Assembly: GCA_024637055.1 (NCBI GenBank)
Contig: JAGXFZ010000024.1
Span: 1-32,489, forward strand
Source: Gracilibacter sp.
Lineage (GTDB): Bacteria; Bacillota; Desulfitobacteriia; Desulfitobacteriales; Syntrophobotulaceae
DNA length: 32,489 nucleotides
Reading direction: 5' to 3'
Part shown: in pieces, positions 1 to 9,946 of the stretch
Position numbering within the stretch: position 1 is the stretch's first letter
Layout: every line of letters starts with the position of its first letter
The notes under the pieces: generated by a model
Databases searched by the model: none
The model's input: the letters and a program-made list of their open reading frames with translations, nothing else
What the model was told of the DNA's origin: nothing
Position numbers and translations under genes: made by a program

Positions 1-67
1 ATATATACTATCCCTATCCAGTTGTCTACCCTCTGCCGACACTTTTCCACCAGTGGAATACATTCCG

Positions 68-2929
68 TTAAGATATTTTGCTTATATGTCCTGATAGTAT
101 AGCAGTCTTTTTAGATAAATACTTCTGTAAATACTGGCCGGTATAAGAATCCGAGCAAGCCGCTACTTCCTCAGGTGTGCCTGCAATGATTATTTCTCCG
201 CCCCTTTTTCCGCCTTCAGGTCCTAGGTCGATAATATAATCTGCTGTCTTTATGACTTCTAAATTGTGTTCAATTACCAACACGGTGTCACCTGCTTCTA
301 CTAAGCGGTGTAAAACTATCAGAAGTTTATCTACATCAGCTACGTGAAGACCAGTGGTAGGTTCATCCAAAATATATAATGTCTTACCCGTGCTGCGACG
401 ACTTAACTCAGAGGCTAGCTTAATCCTCTGGGCTTCCCCACCTGAAAGAGTAGTGGCTGCTTGTCCTAGTTTGATATACCCTAAGCCCACATCTTCCATG
501 GTCTGAAGTTTGCGGGCTATACGCGGCACCGCCGTGAAGAAGTCTAAGGCCTCATGTACTGTCATATCAAGAACGTTGGCAATATTTTTACCTTTATAAG
601 TTACCTCTAGGGTCTCTCTGTTGTAACGCTTACCCCTACATACTTCACATGGAACATATACATCAGGCAGGAAGTGCATTTCTATTTTGATGATACCGTC
701 ACCTCGACAGGCTTCGCAACGGCCTCCTTTAACATTAAAGCTGAATCTTCCCGGCTTATAGCCTCTGACCTTAGATTCTGGTATTTGAGAAAAGAGGTCG
801 CGGACAAAATCAAACAACCCGGTATAGGTAGCCGGATTGGACCTCGGAGTTCTGCCTATGGGCGATTGGTTGATGTCGATAACTTTATCAACATTTTCTA
901 ATCCTTTTATTTGTTGATAAGAGCCAGGACGCACTTTATTGCTTAGACGTAATTCGCTAAGTAATCCTTTATACAACACTTCATTAACAAGAGTACTCTT
1001 TCCCGAACCAGATACTCCTGTGACACAGGTGAATACTCCTAAAGGGATTTTAGCGTGGATGTGTTTAAGATTATTTTCGGCTGCGCCGATCACTTCCACC
1101 CATTTACCATTTGGTTGATTTCTAGTTTCTGGTATCGGGATATTCTTCTGCCCACTCTGATACTGTCCGGTAATTGATTGCTCACACTTAACGATATCTT
1201 CTATTTTACCTTGTGCCACTATATGTCCCCCATGTGCTCCCGCTCCAGGTCCAATATCAATAATATGATCTGCTGCCAACATTGTATCTTCATCGTGTTC
1301 TACAATTATCAAGGTGTTTCCCAAATCACGCAGATTTTTTAGCGTTGTTAGTAGTCTATCATTATCCCGCTGATGCAGTCCTATACTTGGTTCATCAAGG
1401 ACATAGAGTACACCCGTCAGGCTGGAGCCTATCTGAGTCGCAAGCCTGATCCTCTGAGCTTCTCCTCCAGAAAGAGTTCCTGCTGCCCTATCTAGAGTGA
1501 GGTAGTCTAAGCCTACATTAACCAAAAATCCTAGTCTTTCCTTTATCTCTTTTAAAACCTGTCTCGCAATGGTTTGTTCCTTCTCGCTGAGAGTAAGATC
1601 AGTGACGTATTCGAGGGATTCTGTTACTGTCTGTCTAGTAAGTTGGAAGATAGAGAGGTCGCCAACTTTTACTGCTAGGGCTTCTGGTCGTAATCTCTTC
1701 CCCTCACATATAGGACAGGTCTTTTCCGTCATGTAACTCTCTATTTCTGTCCGTACATAATCTGAGCTTGATTCTTTATGTCTCCTATTAAAATATGGTA
1801 ATAATCCTTCAAAAGGTGCTTTCCAATATTTTAACTCATCAAAAATATTATAGTAACTAAAACTTATACGTATATCAGATCCATACACTAAAGCTTTCCA
1901 CTGTTCGTCGGATAATTCACGGACAGGAGTATCAAGGTTAAATCCAAATTTCTCAGCCAAGCCTTTAAGAAGTGCGGGATAATAGGAAGCATTCGATTTT
2001 GCCCAAGGGAGGATAGCTCCTTCGTTAATCGTTTTAGAACGGTCAGGGATGATGAGACCAATATCTGCTTCTAGATTAGCTCCTAAACCCGTACAGGAAG
2101 GGCAAGCGCCGTAAGGGCTGTTAAAAGAGAATAACCTTGGTGAAATTTCATCGATAGCTATCCCGCAATCAGGACAGGCAAAGTTTTCGCTGAACATTAC
2201 TTCTTCTTTGTCAACGATATCTATAATAACTGTTCCTTCTCCCAGCTTCAGGGCCGTTTCTAAGGAGTCTGCCAACCTCGACATTCCATCTGGTTTTAGG
2301 GAAATTCTATCAACAACTACTTCTATTGAATGCTTTTTGTTCTTCTCTAAAATTATTTCTTCACTCAGGTCACGAGCCTCACCGTTGACCCTTACTCGGA
2401 CATAGCCGTTCTTTCTTATCTGATCTAAGGATCTGGTATGCTCACCTTTTTTCCCCTTGACAATGGGAGCAAGTATTTGTATTCTGGTTTTTTCTGGGTA
2501 CGTCATCAGTTGGTCAATCATCTGTTGGACAGTTTGTTGGCTAATCGCTTTACCGCAGTTCGGACAGTGAGGATGTCCAATTCTAGCATAAAGAAGCCTA
2601 AGATAGTCATAAATCTCAGTCACTGTTCCCACCGTAGAACGCGGATTACGGCTAGTGGTCTTCTGATCGATGGAAATGGCTGGCGATAACCCTTCTATAT
2701 AATCTACATCTGGTTTTTCCATCTGCCCGAGGAACTGACGGGCATAAGAAGACAGGGATTCTACATAGCGTCTCTGTCCCTCAGCGTATATGGTATCGAA
2801 GGCCAATGATGACTTTCCTGATCCGGATAGGCCAGTGATTACTACTAAACTATTTCTAGGGATATCAACATCTATATTCTTCAAATTATGCACACGTGCT
2901 CCTCGTACCTTAATATAGTCCTGGACCAT
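68..2929 (-). CDS. uvrA: UvrABC excinuclease subunit A
   Basis: UvrA, the DNA-damage-recognising ATPase of nucleotide excision repair, works as a dimer that loads UvrB on lesions. The 953-residue product has the full family length. It has two ABC modules: Walker A GLSGSGKS at about residues 33-40 and GVSGSGKST near 640, and two LSGGEAQRI signatures near 488 and 832. The C-terminal zinc module is visible as CEAC and CEVC pairs about 20 residues apart near 740, and further CxxC pairs occur near 123, 251 and 404. The ATG at 2929 follows GGAGG with a 4-base gap, which supports this start. It lies 38 bases downstream of uvrB with no terminator between, so the two are probably one operon, as in Bacillus. 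Nothing looks broken. Confidence 0.98.
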   Translation of the reverse strand: MVQDYIKVRGARVHNLKNIDVDIPRNSLVVITGLSGSGKSSLAFDTIYAEGQRRYVESLSSYARQFLGQMEKPDVDYIEGLSPAISIDQKTTSRNPRSTVGTVTEIYDYLRLLYARIGHPHCPNCGKAISQQTVQQMIDQLMTYPEKTRIQILAPIVKGKKGEHTRSLDQIRKNGYVRVRVNGEARDLSEEIILEKNKKHSIEVVVDRISLKPDGMSRLADSLETALKLGEGTVIIDIVDKEEVMFSENFACPDCGIAIDEISPRLFSFNSPYGACPSCTGLGANLEADIGLIIPDRSKTINEGAILPWAKSNASYYPALLKGLAEKFGFNLDTPVRELSDEQWKALVYGSDIRISFSYYNIFDELKYWKAPFEGLLPYFNRRHKESSSDYVRTEIESYMTEKTCPICEGKRLRPEALAVKVGDLSIFQLTRQTVTESLEYVTDLTLSEKEQTIARQVLKEIKERLGFLVNVGLDYLTLDRAAGTLSGGEAQRIRLATQIGSSLTGVLYVLDEPSIGLHQRDNDRLLTTLKNLRDLGNTLIIVEHDEDTMLAADHIIDIGPGAGAHGGHIVAQGKIEDIVKCEQSITGQYQSGQKNIPIPETRNQPNGKWVEVIGAAENNLKHIHAKIPLGVFTCVTGVSGSGKSTLVNEVLYKGLLSELRLSNKVRPGSYQQIKGLENVDKVIDINQSPIGRTPRSNPATYTGLFDFVRDLFSQIPESKVRGYKPGRFSFNVKGGRCEACRGDGIIKIEMHFLPDVYVPCEVCRGKRYNRETLEVTYKGKNIANVLDMTVHEALDFFTAVPRIARKLQTMEDVGLGYIKLGQAATTLSGGEAQRIKLASELSRRSTGKTLYILDEPTTGLHVADVDKLLIVLHRLVEAGDTVLVIEHNLEVIKTADYIIDLGPEGGKRGGEIIIAGTPEEVAACSDSYTGQYLQKYLSKKTAILSGHISKIS

Positions 2930-2967
2930 AATTACCTCCGTTAATTGTTTTATATCTTTAAAGATTG

Positions 2968-4974
2968 TTATTTTCTTTTTCTGCCTTGGTTGGTATTTTT
3001 AGATTTCCCCGTCTTGCCCTTGAGTTCAATGATGGCATCACGTAATTGTGCTGCGGTTTCAAAGTCCAGTTGCTTGGCTGCTTTTAACATCTCTACTTGG
3101 AAAGAATTAATGAGTTGTTCTAACTCTTCTGGAGAAAGGTCCTGCCCTTTACTTCCATAATCAACACTTTTTTCAGCCACCTTAGTTGCCTCAGGCACAA
3201 GGTGGATCAATTTGCGGATTGTCTGAGGTTCTATACCATGCTCGATGTTGTGTTCCACCTGAATCTGGCGTCGACGATTAGTTTCTTTGATAGCGATGTC
3301 CATGGATCGGGTATACTTATCGGCATACATAATGACCTTACCTTGCACATTACGCGCCGCCCTCCCAATGGTCTGTATAAGAGAACGTTCTGACCTTAGG
3401 AAACCTTCTTTATCCGCATCTAGTATAGCTACCAAAGATACTTCAGGTAAATCCAGACCTTCTCTGAGTAAATTGATACCCACTATGACATCAATCTCAC
3501 CGAGACGTAATTCCCTTAAAATCGCCAACCTCTCCAAGGTTTTGATATCGGAGTGAAGGTATCTAACTTTGATATTAAGCTGTTTTAGATAGTCTGTTAA
3601 ATCCTCAGACATTCTTTTAGTAAGAGTGGTAACCAGAACTCGTTCATCACGGGCAATCCTTTGGTTAATTTCTGAAAAGAGGTCATCTATCTGTCCCTTT
3701 GTAGGTTTGACAACTATTTCCGGATCAATAAGTCCAGTTGGTCTAATAATCTGTTCTACCGGGTAGGCGCTATGTTCAAGCTCGTAAGGGCCTGGAGTAG
3801 CACTAACATAGACTCTTTGAGGAGCTATTATTTCAAACTCGTTAAACATCAACGGACGGTTATCTAAAGCTGAAGGGAGGCGAAAGCCATGTTCCACCAA
3901 AGTTTCTTTTCGAGAACGATCACCAGCAGACATCCCTCTGATCTGAGGTATCGTTTGGTGAGATTCATCTACGAACATCAGAAAATCCTTAGGAAAAAAG
4001 TGGAGTAAGGTATAGGGAGTTTCTCCAGGTGCTCTAAAAGTCAGGTGACGAGAATAGTTCTCTATACCGTTACAGAAGCCCATCTCTCGTAACATCTCTA
4101 TATCATAGCGTGTTCTCTGTTCTAGCCTTTGGGCTTCAAGCAATTTATCCTTGGAGCGTAGTAAGACTAGACGTTCATCAAGCTCTTGTTCGATATTCTG
4201 AGCTGCTAAGAGTAGTTTTTCTCTCTCTGTAACATAATGAGAGTTAGGAAAGATAGAAACATGATTTCTTTCTCCTAGTATCTCTCCGGTTAAGATATTC
4301 ACTTCATAGATGTGTTCTATCTCGTCCCCAAACATTTCGACTCGCAGAGCCTTCTCACTAGAAGAAGCTGGGCAGATCTCCACCACATCTCCTCTTACTC
4401 GGAATGTCCCACGCAAGAAAGACATATCATTACGATCATACTGAATTTCTACCAGTTTACGTAGTATCTGGTTTCGATCAATTTCTTGTCCCTGCCTTAA
4501 GGAGAGTACCATATTCCGATACTCATCCGGTGAACCCATACCATATATACAGGAGACACTGGCTACAACAATCACATCACGCCTTTCGAAAAGAGCAGCT
4601 GTAGCCGAGTGCCTAAGTTTCTCTATTTCTTCGTTAATTGAAGCATCCTTTTCTATATAACTGTCGCTGGAAGGAACATAGGCCTCCGGTTGATAATAAT
4701 CGTAGTAACTAACAAAATACTCCACCGCATTATCCGGAAAAAACTCTTTAAACTCAGCGTAAAGTTGTCCCGCTAATGTCTTATTATGAGCAAAAACCAG
4801 AGTTGGCTTTTGAACTTTTTGTATAATGTTAGCCATGGTAAAGGTCTTTCCGGAACCGGTTACCCCTAATAACGTCTGATGTTTATCCCCTACCAGAATG
4901 CCTTCAGTTAGCTTGTCCACCGCTGTTGGCTGGTCTCCGGAAAGAGCGTACGGGGCCCGTAGACTAAACTCCAT
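2968..4974 (-). CDS. uvrB: UvrABC excinuclease subunit B
   Basis: UvrB is the helicase-like subunit that verifies damage after UvrA loading and recruits UvrC for incision. The 668-residue product is of normal length. Walker A GVTGSGKT is near residue 40, the beta-hairpin segment [10 protein letters not shown] near 92-101, DESHQTI in the middle, and the motif VI-like QTIGRAARN in the helicase C domain. A C-terminal UVR motif (about 630-660), which contacts UvrC, is present. The ATG at 4974 is preceded by AAAGGA. The gene is first of the uvrBA pair and follows a 335-base intergenic region with hairpins. I looked for a Bacillus-type LexA operator (GAAC-N4-GTTC) and did not see one, so SOS control is not supported by what I can read. 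Confidence 0.98.
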   Translation of the reverse strand: MEFSLRAPYALSGDQPTAVDKLTEGILVGDKHQTLLGVTGSGKTFTMANIIQKVQKPTLVFAHNKTLAGQLYAEFKEFFPDNAVEYFVSYYDYYQPEAYVPSSDSYIEKDASINEEIEKLRHSATAALFERRDVIVVASVSCIYGMGSPDEYRNMVLSLRQGQEIDRNQILRKLVEIQYDRNDMSFLRGTFRVRGDVVEICPASSSEKALRVEMFGDEIEHIYEVNILTGEILGERNHVSIFPNSHYVTEREKLLLAAQNIEQELDERLVLLRSKDKLLEAQRLEQRTRYDIEMLREMGFCNGIENYSRHLTFRAPGETPYTLLHFFPKDFLMFVDESHQTIPQIRGMSAGDRSRKETLVEHGFRLPSALDNRPLMFNEFEIIAPQRVYVSATPGPYELEHSAYPVEQIIRPTGLIDPEIVVKPTKGQIDDLFSEINQRIARDERVLVTTLTKRMSEDLTDYLKQLNIKVRYLHSDIKTLERLAILRELRLGEIDVIVGINLLREGLDLPEVSLVAILDADKEGFLRSERSLIQTIGRAARNVQGKVIMYADKYTRSMDIAIKETNRRRQIQVEHNIEHGIEPQTIRKLIHLVPEATKVAEKSVDYGSKGQDLSPEELEQLINSFQVEMLKAAKQLDFETAAQLRDAIIELKGKTGKSKNTNQGRKRK

Positions 4975-4998
4975 CTTCTATTTCATCCTTTCAGCAAT

Positions 4999-5131
4999 AC
5001 AAAATGCTATAATCTTTACAAATAACCGTCCGCAAATCCCCTTTTCTAATATGAGGATAACGGACGCAGGTTCCTGATAAGCACAGCTAAGCCAACAAGT
5101 TGGCAAGTTTCTCCCTATTATAGCATTTTGT
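4999..5131. repeat. 133-base element bounded by perfect 15-base inverted repeats
   Basis: The 15 bases at 4999-5013 (ACAAAATGCTATAAT) are the exact reverse complement of 5117-5131. Between them lie a hairpin at 5027-5066 (CGTCCG pairing with CGGACG, plus the ATCC/GGAT inner part) and a perfect 6-base-stem hairpin at 5091-5104 (GCCAAC/GTTGGC). No reading frame fills the element and no target duplication is evident. It could be a miniature inverted-repeat element or a structured uvrB leader RNA; the sequence alone does not decide. Confidence 0.55.
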
Positions 5132-5226
5132 TTATATAGTTTCACCTGATCACGCACTAACTGTCCGTAATCCCCTTCAACAGTGTAAGAACGGGGATAA
5201 CGGACACTAAGTTCCTGATAAGTTCA
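5023..5226. repeat. Two direct copies of a GTCCGTTATCC-type hairpin unit
   Basis: Copy one runs about 5023-5081 and copy two about 5158-5226, offset by 135-141 bases. Each starts TAAC(C/T)GTCCG followed by AATCCCCTT, has a variable loop, returns with GGATAACGGAC, and ends with GTTCCTGATAAG. Copy two is the better hairpin: TGTCCGTAATCCCC (5162-5175) pairs with GGGGATAACGGACA (5193-5206) apart from one A-A mismatch. Neither hairpin is followed by a U tract on either strand, so they are not simple terminators. Copy one lies inside the 15-base inverted repeat, copy two outside it. Confidence 0.6.
5117..5145 (-). promoter_or_regulatory. Candidate sigma-A promoter for uvrBA
   Basis: Read on the minus strand, a perfect TATAAT (5122 to 5117) lies 17 bases after GTGAAA (5145 to 5140), a 4/6 match to TTGACA. 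Transcription would start near 5110 and give an approximately 135-base uvrB leader containing the hairpins described separately. The -10 box lies inside the right arm of a perfect 15-base inverted repeat. This rests on consensus match only. Confidence 0.4.
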
Positions 5227-5231
5227 ACTAG

Positions 5232-5267
5232 CTATCAGTATGGAATAAATCAATTCATTACTGATAG
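5232..5267. repeat. Small inverted repeat at the 3' side of the P-loop gene
   Basis: CTATCAGTA at 5232-5240 is the exact reverse complement of TACTGATAG at 5259-5267, with an 18-base loop. It lies 43 bases past the stop of the upstream minus-strand gene. No U tract follows, so it is at best a weak transcript-end structure. Together with the repeats above, it accounts for most of the gene-free stretch 4975-5309. Confidence 0.4.
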
Positions 5268-5309
5268 AAGTTTCCACTAATAATTAATAGCAATAAGGAG
5301 CTATTTCAA

Positions 5310-6335
5310 TTACTTGTGTAGGTCTGCCAGAATGCTACTCAGCAATTCACTTCGCATATCGTCTAATCCTCGAAAGTTCACTGTATCATTAATTAGACTT
5401 TTCAGCTTAATTCTTGAGCTTCTATATTCTTCTAAAATTTTAGTAGTATTTAAACTGTGTTTCAGCTGAAACCCCTGTTCTTCTAACTTACAAGGATTTC
5501 CTTCCCACACTGCTAAGTTTTTTTCTGGAAAGATGATACCGACAATCGTATATGGCTTAAGAGGGTGAACTATTATTTCAATCACTTGTCCCAGACATTT
5601 TACTTCGTTTAGTATTTCTCGTAGCATTTCTGTTGAATCTTCAACCTCTAAACATATTCGATCGTAGTCTTTAAGGTATCTTGGGGCAAGGTTTAACCAT
5701 CTGTCTATATGCAATCCATGTAAAAAATAAAAGGTAAGATAATTCTTTTTAATCTTAGAAAGTATGTCTGAAATTTCATCTACGCTAAGAGATGTGTTTT
5801 CCTTATCGTTGACGTCAAGTGATTTATTTAAAGACAGAAATGTTTTAACAACATTAATCTCCTCATAATCTTTAGCGTTATATTCTTCGCCATAATCATC
5901 ACCTAGTTGAACTATAAGCGCTTTTTCTAGCTCGTTTAATTTATTTTCAATTTCCTCGATTTGCGGCTTTTGTTGTTCTAGTTTGCTCTTTCTACAAAAC
6001 GCATTAAAATCTATCTCTCGATGGTAATCACTTTGAAAATCTATTTTATCTGTCTGGAATTCGTTTTTATCAAGTAAGCATATCTTATGTTTAGGCAGAT
6101 AAAATCCTGCTACAGAATCAGGCTCTCTTGCTGAGCGGATATAGTCTACATCATAACCCCTATCTATCAACTGAATCCCGGTAAGTTTTATCATAGTTGA
6201 TTTACCGGTTCCTGGCCCACCTGTCAGAAGGTATGTATGTTCTTTTTCTTTTAACAATTCAGGCAAGAGAGAGATATATCCATAAGGGGTAAAGGCCTCA
6301 ATAAAATAATGACGGACACCGGCTTCAATTCCCAC
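5310..6335 (-). CDS. P-loop NTPase of unknown function (PRK06851-like)
   Basis: I do not recognise a defined function. The open frame reaches a TTG at 6353, but GGAGG overlaps those first codons and sits 7 bases before the GTG at 6335, so I start there (341 residues). A clear Walker A (GGPGTGKST, residues about 39-47) follows a short N-terminal segment, and then comes a region ending in LPKHKICLLDK. This arrangement recalls Firmicute NTPases catalogued as PRK06851, from memory rather than a search. Those often carry a second P-loop in the C-terminal half; I see none here, only a related-looking segment (IIVHPLKPYTIVGIIFPE). The middle is charged and helical. The gene stands alone between the ctpA terminator and the uvrB leader. 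Confidence 0.75.
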   Translation of the reverse strand: MGIEAGVRHYFIEAFTPYGYISLLPELLKEKEHTYLLTGGPGTGKSTMIKLTGIQLIDRGYDVDYIRSAREPDSVAGFYLPKHKICLLDKNEFQTDKIDFQSDYHREIDFNAFCRKSKLEQQKPQIEEIENKLNELEKALIVQLGDDYGEEYNAKDYEEINVVKTFLSLNKSLDVNDKENTSLSVDEISDILSKIKKNYLTFYFLHGLHIDRWLNLAPRYLKDYDRICLEVEDSTEMLREILNEVKCLGQVIEIIVHPLKPYTIVGIIFPEKNLAVWEGNPCKLEEQGFQLKHSLNTTKILEEYRSSRIKLKSLINDTVNFRGLDDMRSELLSSILADLHK

Positions 6336-6379
6336 TATGATTCCTCCAGTCAACTAAACTTTAAAATATACTATGCATA

Positions 6380-6412
6380 AAAAACTGCCGAGGTTCACCC
6401 TCAGCAGTTTTT
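6380..6412 (-). terminator. Bidirectional-looking terminator after ctpA
   Basis: AAAAACTGC (6380-6388) pairs with GCAGTTTTT (6404-6412), extended inward by GAGG/CCTC with one mismatch each side. The minus-strand transcript from the S41 protease gene ends in a run of U after the stem. It separates the ftsEX-M23-ctp unit from the P-loop gene. Confidence 0.8.
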
Positions 6413-6456
6413 ATGATAATAATACTTATTTTAGTTCGAGGACTCTAGAATAAACT

Positions 6457-7638
6457 TTAATGGATCTTGGTAAGTATCACTTCCAAAGCTTTCTCCAGTT
6501 GACTGTCAAAGACGGTATCTGTAGGTTGAATAGTTGGCTTTTCTTCTTCCTTCAGTGTTACTTCCACATCAGGCTCTATACCTTTCTTATGGATATCATT
6601 TTTATTCGGCGTCAGGTATTTGTCCGTGGTTAATTTAACACTGGTGTAGCCATCAAGTGGAAATACTGTCTGAACCACGCCTTTACCATAGGATTTGGTA
6701 CCAATGAGTGTTCCACTTCCATTGTCCTTAACCGCCCCAGCGACTATCTCAGCAGAAGATGCGGTATATTCATTGATCAGAATAACAAAAGGCTTATTAA
6801 TGTAATTTGCGGTAGATTCCCTACTATCTATCTCTCCATCTTTATTAACTATGTGTACGATTGGTCCTTCTGGGACAAGCATGCTAGCGACTTTGATAGC
6901 TGCGTGTACCACTCCACCATAATTATAGCGGAGATCAAAAATAATTCCTTTATATTGATCTATGTTCATCTCTCGAAGGGTTTTTTCCAACTCATCCCCT
7001 GTCTGAAGGCTGAAGCCCGATATATCGATTAGAGCTATATCCGATCTACCCGGAAGCGCTTTTCCTTCAACTGTCGGTACGCTGATATGATCACGAATAA
7101 GGTTCACTGTAAAATCTTTTTGGGTTTTAGGTCGGTATATACCTACAATAACTTTGGATCCTGGTTCGCCCCTAAGTATAGCGACAGCTTTGTCATGGCT
7201 TATGGTTGAGACATCAACATCATCAATAGTAACAATTATATCTCCAGCTTCCAGACCTGCCCTATCAGCTGGGGAGTTTTTAATCGGGCGCATAACCACC
7301 AGTTTGTCAGGGTCCGCTGTACTTAAATGTACGCCTATACCCCCGAACGATCCCTGTATGGAGTTCATAAGCGTTTTGTTCTCCTCAGCGTCTTGGAAAG
7401 AAGAATACTGGTCGAGAGATGTTACCATCCCTTTAATGGCTCCCTCAACTAAATTTTCTCTAGAAGTCTCATTTAGATAATAGGTATTAATTAGATAGAC
7501 AACACGTGTTAATCTGCCGAGGTTATCATAATTAACAAGGATAAAACTTCCTAGAAGAAAAGTAAACCCTAGACAAAGTATCAGGCCGACTGCTACGGCC
7601 TGTTTTATTGCTCTTTTCCAGTTAACCTTATTAGACAA
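6457..7638 (-). CDS. ctpA: S41-family carboxyl-terminal processing protease with PDZ domain
   Basis: A membrane-anchored serine protease of the CtpA/CtpB/Prc family that acts outside the cytoplasmic membrane, typically on proteins of cell-wall remodelling or sporulation signalling. There is one N-terminal membrane segment (about 14-34), a PDZ domain (about 95-175) and an S41 catalytic core. By the family spacing of 25 residues, the Ser-Lys dyad is S294 (in TASSAEI) and K319 (in SYGKG). The 393-residue length is typical. The start is TTG at 7638, with AAGGAG 7 bases upstream. It is last in the ftsE-ftsX-M23-ctp row, a conserved Firmicute order, and is followed by a terminator. In Bacillus the gene here is ctpB; the exact paralogue name is not certain. 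Confidence 0.93.
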   Translation of the reverse strand: MSNKVNWKRAIKQAVAVGLILCLGFTFLLGSFILVNYDNLGRLTRVVYLINTYYLNETSRENLVEGAIKGMVTSLDQYSSFQDAEENKTLMNSIQGSFGGIGVHLSTADPDKLVVMRPIKNSPADRAGLEAGDIIVTIDDVDVSTISHDKAVAILRGEPGSKVIVGIYRPKTQKDFTVNLIRDHISVPTVEGKALPGRSDIALIDISGFSLQTGDELEKTLREMNIDQYKGIIFDLRYNYGGVVHAAIKVASMLVPEGPIVHIVNKDGEIDSRESTANYINKPFVILINEYTASSAEIVAGAVKDNGSGTLIGTKSYGKGVVQTVFPLDGYTSVKLTTDKYLTPNKNDIHKKGIEPDVEVTLKEEEKPTIQPTDTVFDSQLEKALEVILTKIH

Positions 7639-7737
7639 TTATTTACTCCTTCCAACCAGCCTTTTCAATCCTGCAAGACTTCCCCGAGGTACATCCATAG
7701 TAAGCTTGTCAGCATACTACTATTATATGCATACATT

Positions 7738-8871
7738 TTAATTGTAATACTGCATTGGGTTTGTAGGCGTACCATTTTTTCTAACTTCAAAATGAAGATG
7801 CGGTCCTGTACTCCAACCTGTTGAGCCGACATAACCGATAGTCTGACCTCCAACAACGGCCCGGCCATTGGCTACAGCTCTAGAAGACATATGTCCATAT
7901 AGTGTAGATACTCCGTTACCATGGTCAATAATCACTGCATTACCATAAGCTCCATACCAACCAGAATATATAACAACTCCAGCTCCTGCAGAAATTATTT
8001 TTGCTCGGTTAGGCGCTGCGATATCAACCCCTGAATGCAAAGTATATTTTCTGGTAATTGGATGAGTCCTATATCCATAAGCACTTGTTATATACCAATA
8101 GCCTGGAGTAGGCCAAACTCCAACAGATCCGACGATTCCGCTATTTTTTTTCTGAAGTTCCCTAATCGCAGCCTCTAGCGCTTTAGAATCCTTTTCCATC
8201 TTCTCAATTTGTATAAGTAAGTCATCTTGGTACTTCTTGTTTTCAGCAAGGGCTACTTCTTTTTGACCTTTACTACTATCTAGATAGCTCTTCGCTGCTA
8301 TAGCTTGTGTTTTTAATTTTTCTGCTTCATCTTTCTTAGCAACAAGTTGTTCTTTTTTCTCATCAAGTTGATCCTTTTGAATTGTAATATCTGTAAGAAT
8401 CTTCTGATCATTATCTACTAAGTATCCTAAGTACTCCATTCGAGAAATGAAGTCCGATATGTTAGTTGATTGGAGAAGTACCTCAAAGTAGCTCATCTCA
8501 CCTTCTTCGTAAATAGAACGTACTCTCTTACGTAAGGTCTCCTGTCTACCATCAAGCTCTGCTTGTTTCTCTTCAACTTCATTTTCAATAATAACTACAT
8601 TCTGAATAGCCTTCTGGTAGGCATATTCTTTCTTTTCCAAATCAATTTCTGCTGCAGAAATTTGATTGGTAAGTTGCTGAATCTGCTTTGTCATCTGAGT
8701 AGCTCTGTTGGACAAACTTTTCAGTTGCCCTTCTGCTCTACTCTGTTGATCATAGAGCTGCTGTTGACGTCGGATAGCATCATTTAGGTCATCTCCAGCT
8801 ACGGGGATAACAAAGGTGAATACCAAAAGAATAGTAATAAGTATTATCTTTACTCGTGAACGATTAGGCAT
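7738..8871 (-). CDS. EnvC-like murein hydrolase activator / M23 (LytM) peptidase
   Basis: An exported peptidoglycan hydrolase or hydrolase activator. A signal peptide covers about residues 1-26, a long coiled coil about 28-242, and an M23 domain about 255-377. The zinc ligands are intact: H279 and D283 in HSGVD, H360 in GPHLH, with H327 and H358 as the other active-site histidines, so this copy should be catalytically competent, unlike degenerate EnvC. The coiled-coil-plus-LytM layout next to ftsEX matches proteins controlled by the FtsEX complex (EnvC, PcsB and CwlO-type partners), so FtsEX gating is a reasonable inference. The ATG at 8871 follows AAGGAG with a 7-base gap. About 190 bases without a gene separate it from ftsX. 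Confidence 0.93.
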   Translation of the reverse strand: MPNRSRVKIILITILLVFTFVIPVAGDDLNDAIRRQQQLYDQQSRAEGQLKSLSNRATQMTKQIQQLTNQISAAEIDLEKKEYAYQKAIQNVVIIENEVEEKQAELDGRQETLRKRVRSIYEEGEMSYFEVLLQSTNISDFISRMEYLGYLVDNDQKILTDITIQKDQLDEKKEQLVAKKDEAEKLKTQAIAAKSYLDSSKGQKEVALAENKKYQDDLLIQIEKMEKDSKALEAAIRELQKKNSGIVGSVGVWPTPGYWYITSAYGYRTHPITRKYTLHSGVDIAAPNRAKIISAGAGVVIYSGWYGAYGNAVIIDHGNGVSTLYGHMSSRAVANGRAVVGGQTIGYVGSTGWSTGPHLHFEVRKNGTPTNPMQYYN

Positions 8872-9063
8872 TTCTTTTCTCCTTGTTAGAATTTTTTATC
8901 CTTCCACTATATAAGTGGTTTTTATCACTACTAAAGGGTTCATATCTGTTCCTTACAAATAGTTATCGTCAAAAATCGCTTATAACTTTGTATCATGTGC
9001 GATTATTCTTTGTTAGCTTTTTAATATACTCCACAAAAAGCCTAAATCCTTCTTTTGATATAA

Positions 9064-9945
9064 TTATTTAAGAAATCTTCTTACCGAGAAGACACTTGCT
9101 AGTGCTCCCATTGTCATTCCACCAATGAGCATTAAGCCCAAAACGGAAATAATGAACATCTGATCGGCAACGATAGGCAGGAAGGCTACCGCGCTAATCA
9201 TATATTGGAGAAACCAGACGTAAGCGGCCCCAACAATACCTATGGCTAGTACTCCCCCAATAAATCCTAGTAACATACCTTCAATGAAAAATGGCCATTT
9301 GATAAAAGCATTACTCGCTCCAACCAGTCTCATAATCCGAATCTCACTCTCTCTAGAATTCACGTTGCTCTTGATGTTCAAAGATATAAGAAGGAATGAA
9401 GCAAAAGCAAAGGCCCCTACCACTGCAATCCCAAGCCAACGCAACCATTGGGTAAGCTGGATGAGGTTCTCTAAAAATCCCTGTCCGTAACGCACTTTAT
9501 CTATTCCGTTCATATCTGCTATTTGGTTTGCTATCCCTTCCACCAAGCTAACATCTGTAGCCATTACAGTTAGCTTATCGGGAAAAGGATTAATGTCACC
9601 TAGGTCTTCCAAGAGAGAACTGGTACCCATAGACTGTTGAAATTGAACAATAGCATCTTCTTTGGTTGTAAGTTCAACAGTGTCAACCCCTTCTATCACC
9701 TGGATTTGATTCCTTAAGTCAATGACTTGTTCTCGATTTTGATTATCATTGATAAAAACAGCTATCTCTACCTGAGACTCAAAAACAGTGGCTAAATTGG
9801 ATGTGTTAGCCAGAAAAAAAACTGAAAAACCTAGTAAGACAAGAGCTGTCATAACTGTTAGAACAGAAGCAATGGTGAGCCAAATATTACGTTTCAATGA
9901 TACAAAAGCCTGTCTTATAACGAACCCTACTGTATTTAGTGCCAA
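9064..9945 (-). CDS. ftsX: Cell division ABC transporter-like permease FtsX
   Basis: FtsX is the membrane half of FtsEX, which couples ATP hydrolysis to activation of cell-wall hydrolases at division or elongation sites. The 293-residue product has the expected four membrane segments: one near 22-47, a large extracellular loop (about 50-165), then three (about 170-193, 222-248 and 262-285). The start is TTG at 9945; its ribosome site GGGAGG lies inside the last codons of ftsE, and the genes are one base apart, which implies translational coupling. The M23 gene downstream is its likely extracellular partner. Confidence 0.95.
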   Translation of the reverse strand: MALNTVGFVIRQAFVSLKRNIWLTIASVLTVMTALVLLGFSVFFLANTSNLATVFESQVEIAVFINDNQNREQVIDLRNQIQVIEGVDTVELTTKEDAIVQFQQSMGTSSLLEDLGDINPFPDKLTVMATDVSLVEGIANQIADMNGIDKVRYGQGFLENLIQLTQWLRWLGIAVVGAFAFASFLLISLNIKSNVNSRESEIRIMRLVGASNAFIKWPFFIEGMLLGFIGGVLAIGIVGAAYVWFLQYMISAVAFLPIVADQMFIISVLGLMLIGGMTMGALASVFSVRRFLK

Positions 9946-9946
9946 C

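Noticed and set aside
674-901. Plus-strand frames opposite uvrA, uvrB, secA, mbl, murA and other genes
   Set aside because: They are antisense shadows of strongly conserved genes with no ribosome sites or protein-family features.
4975-5309. Repeats upstream of uvrB as a CRISPR array, or as an SOS/LexA operator
   Set aside because: Only two diverged copies with hairpin structure, no uniform spacers and no cas genes; no GAAC-N4-GTTC match was found.
7665-7868. A 67-codon minus-strand frame overlapping the end of the M23 gene
   Set aside because: It lies mostly within the M23 catalytic domain coding region in another frame and has no ribosome site or recognisable sequence.
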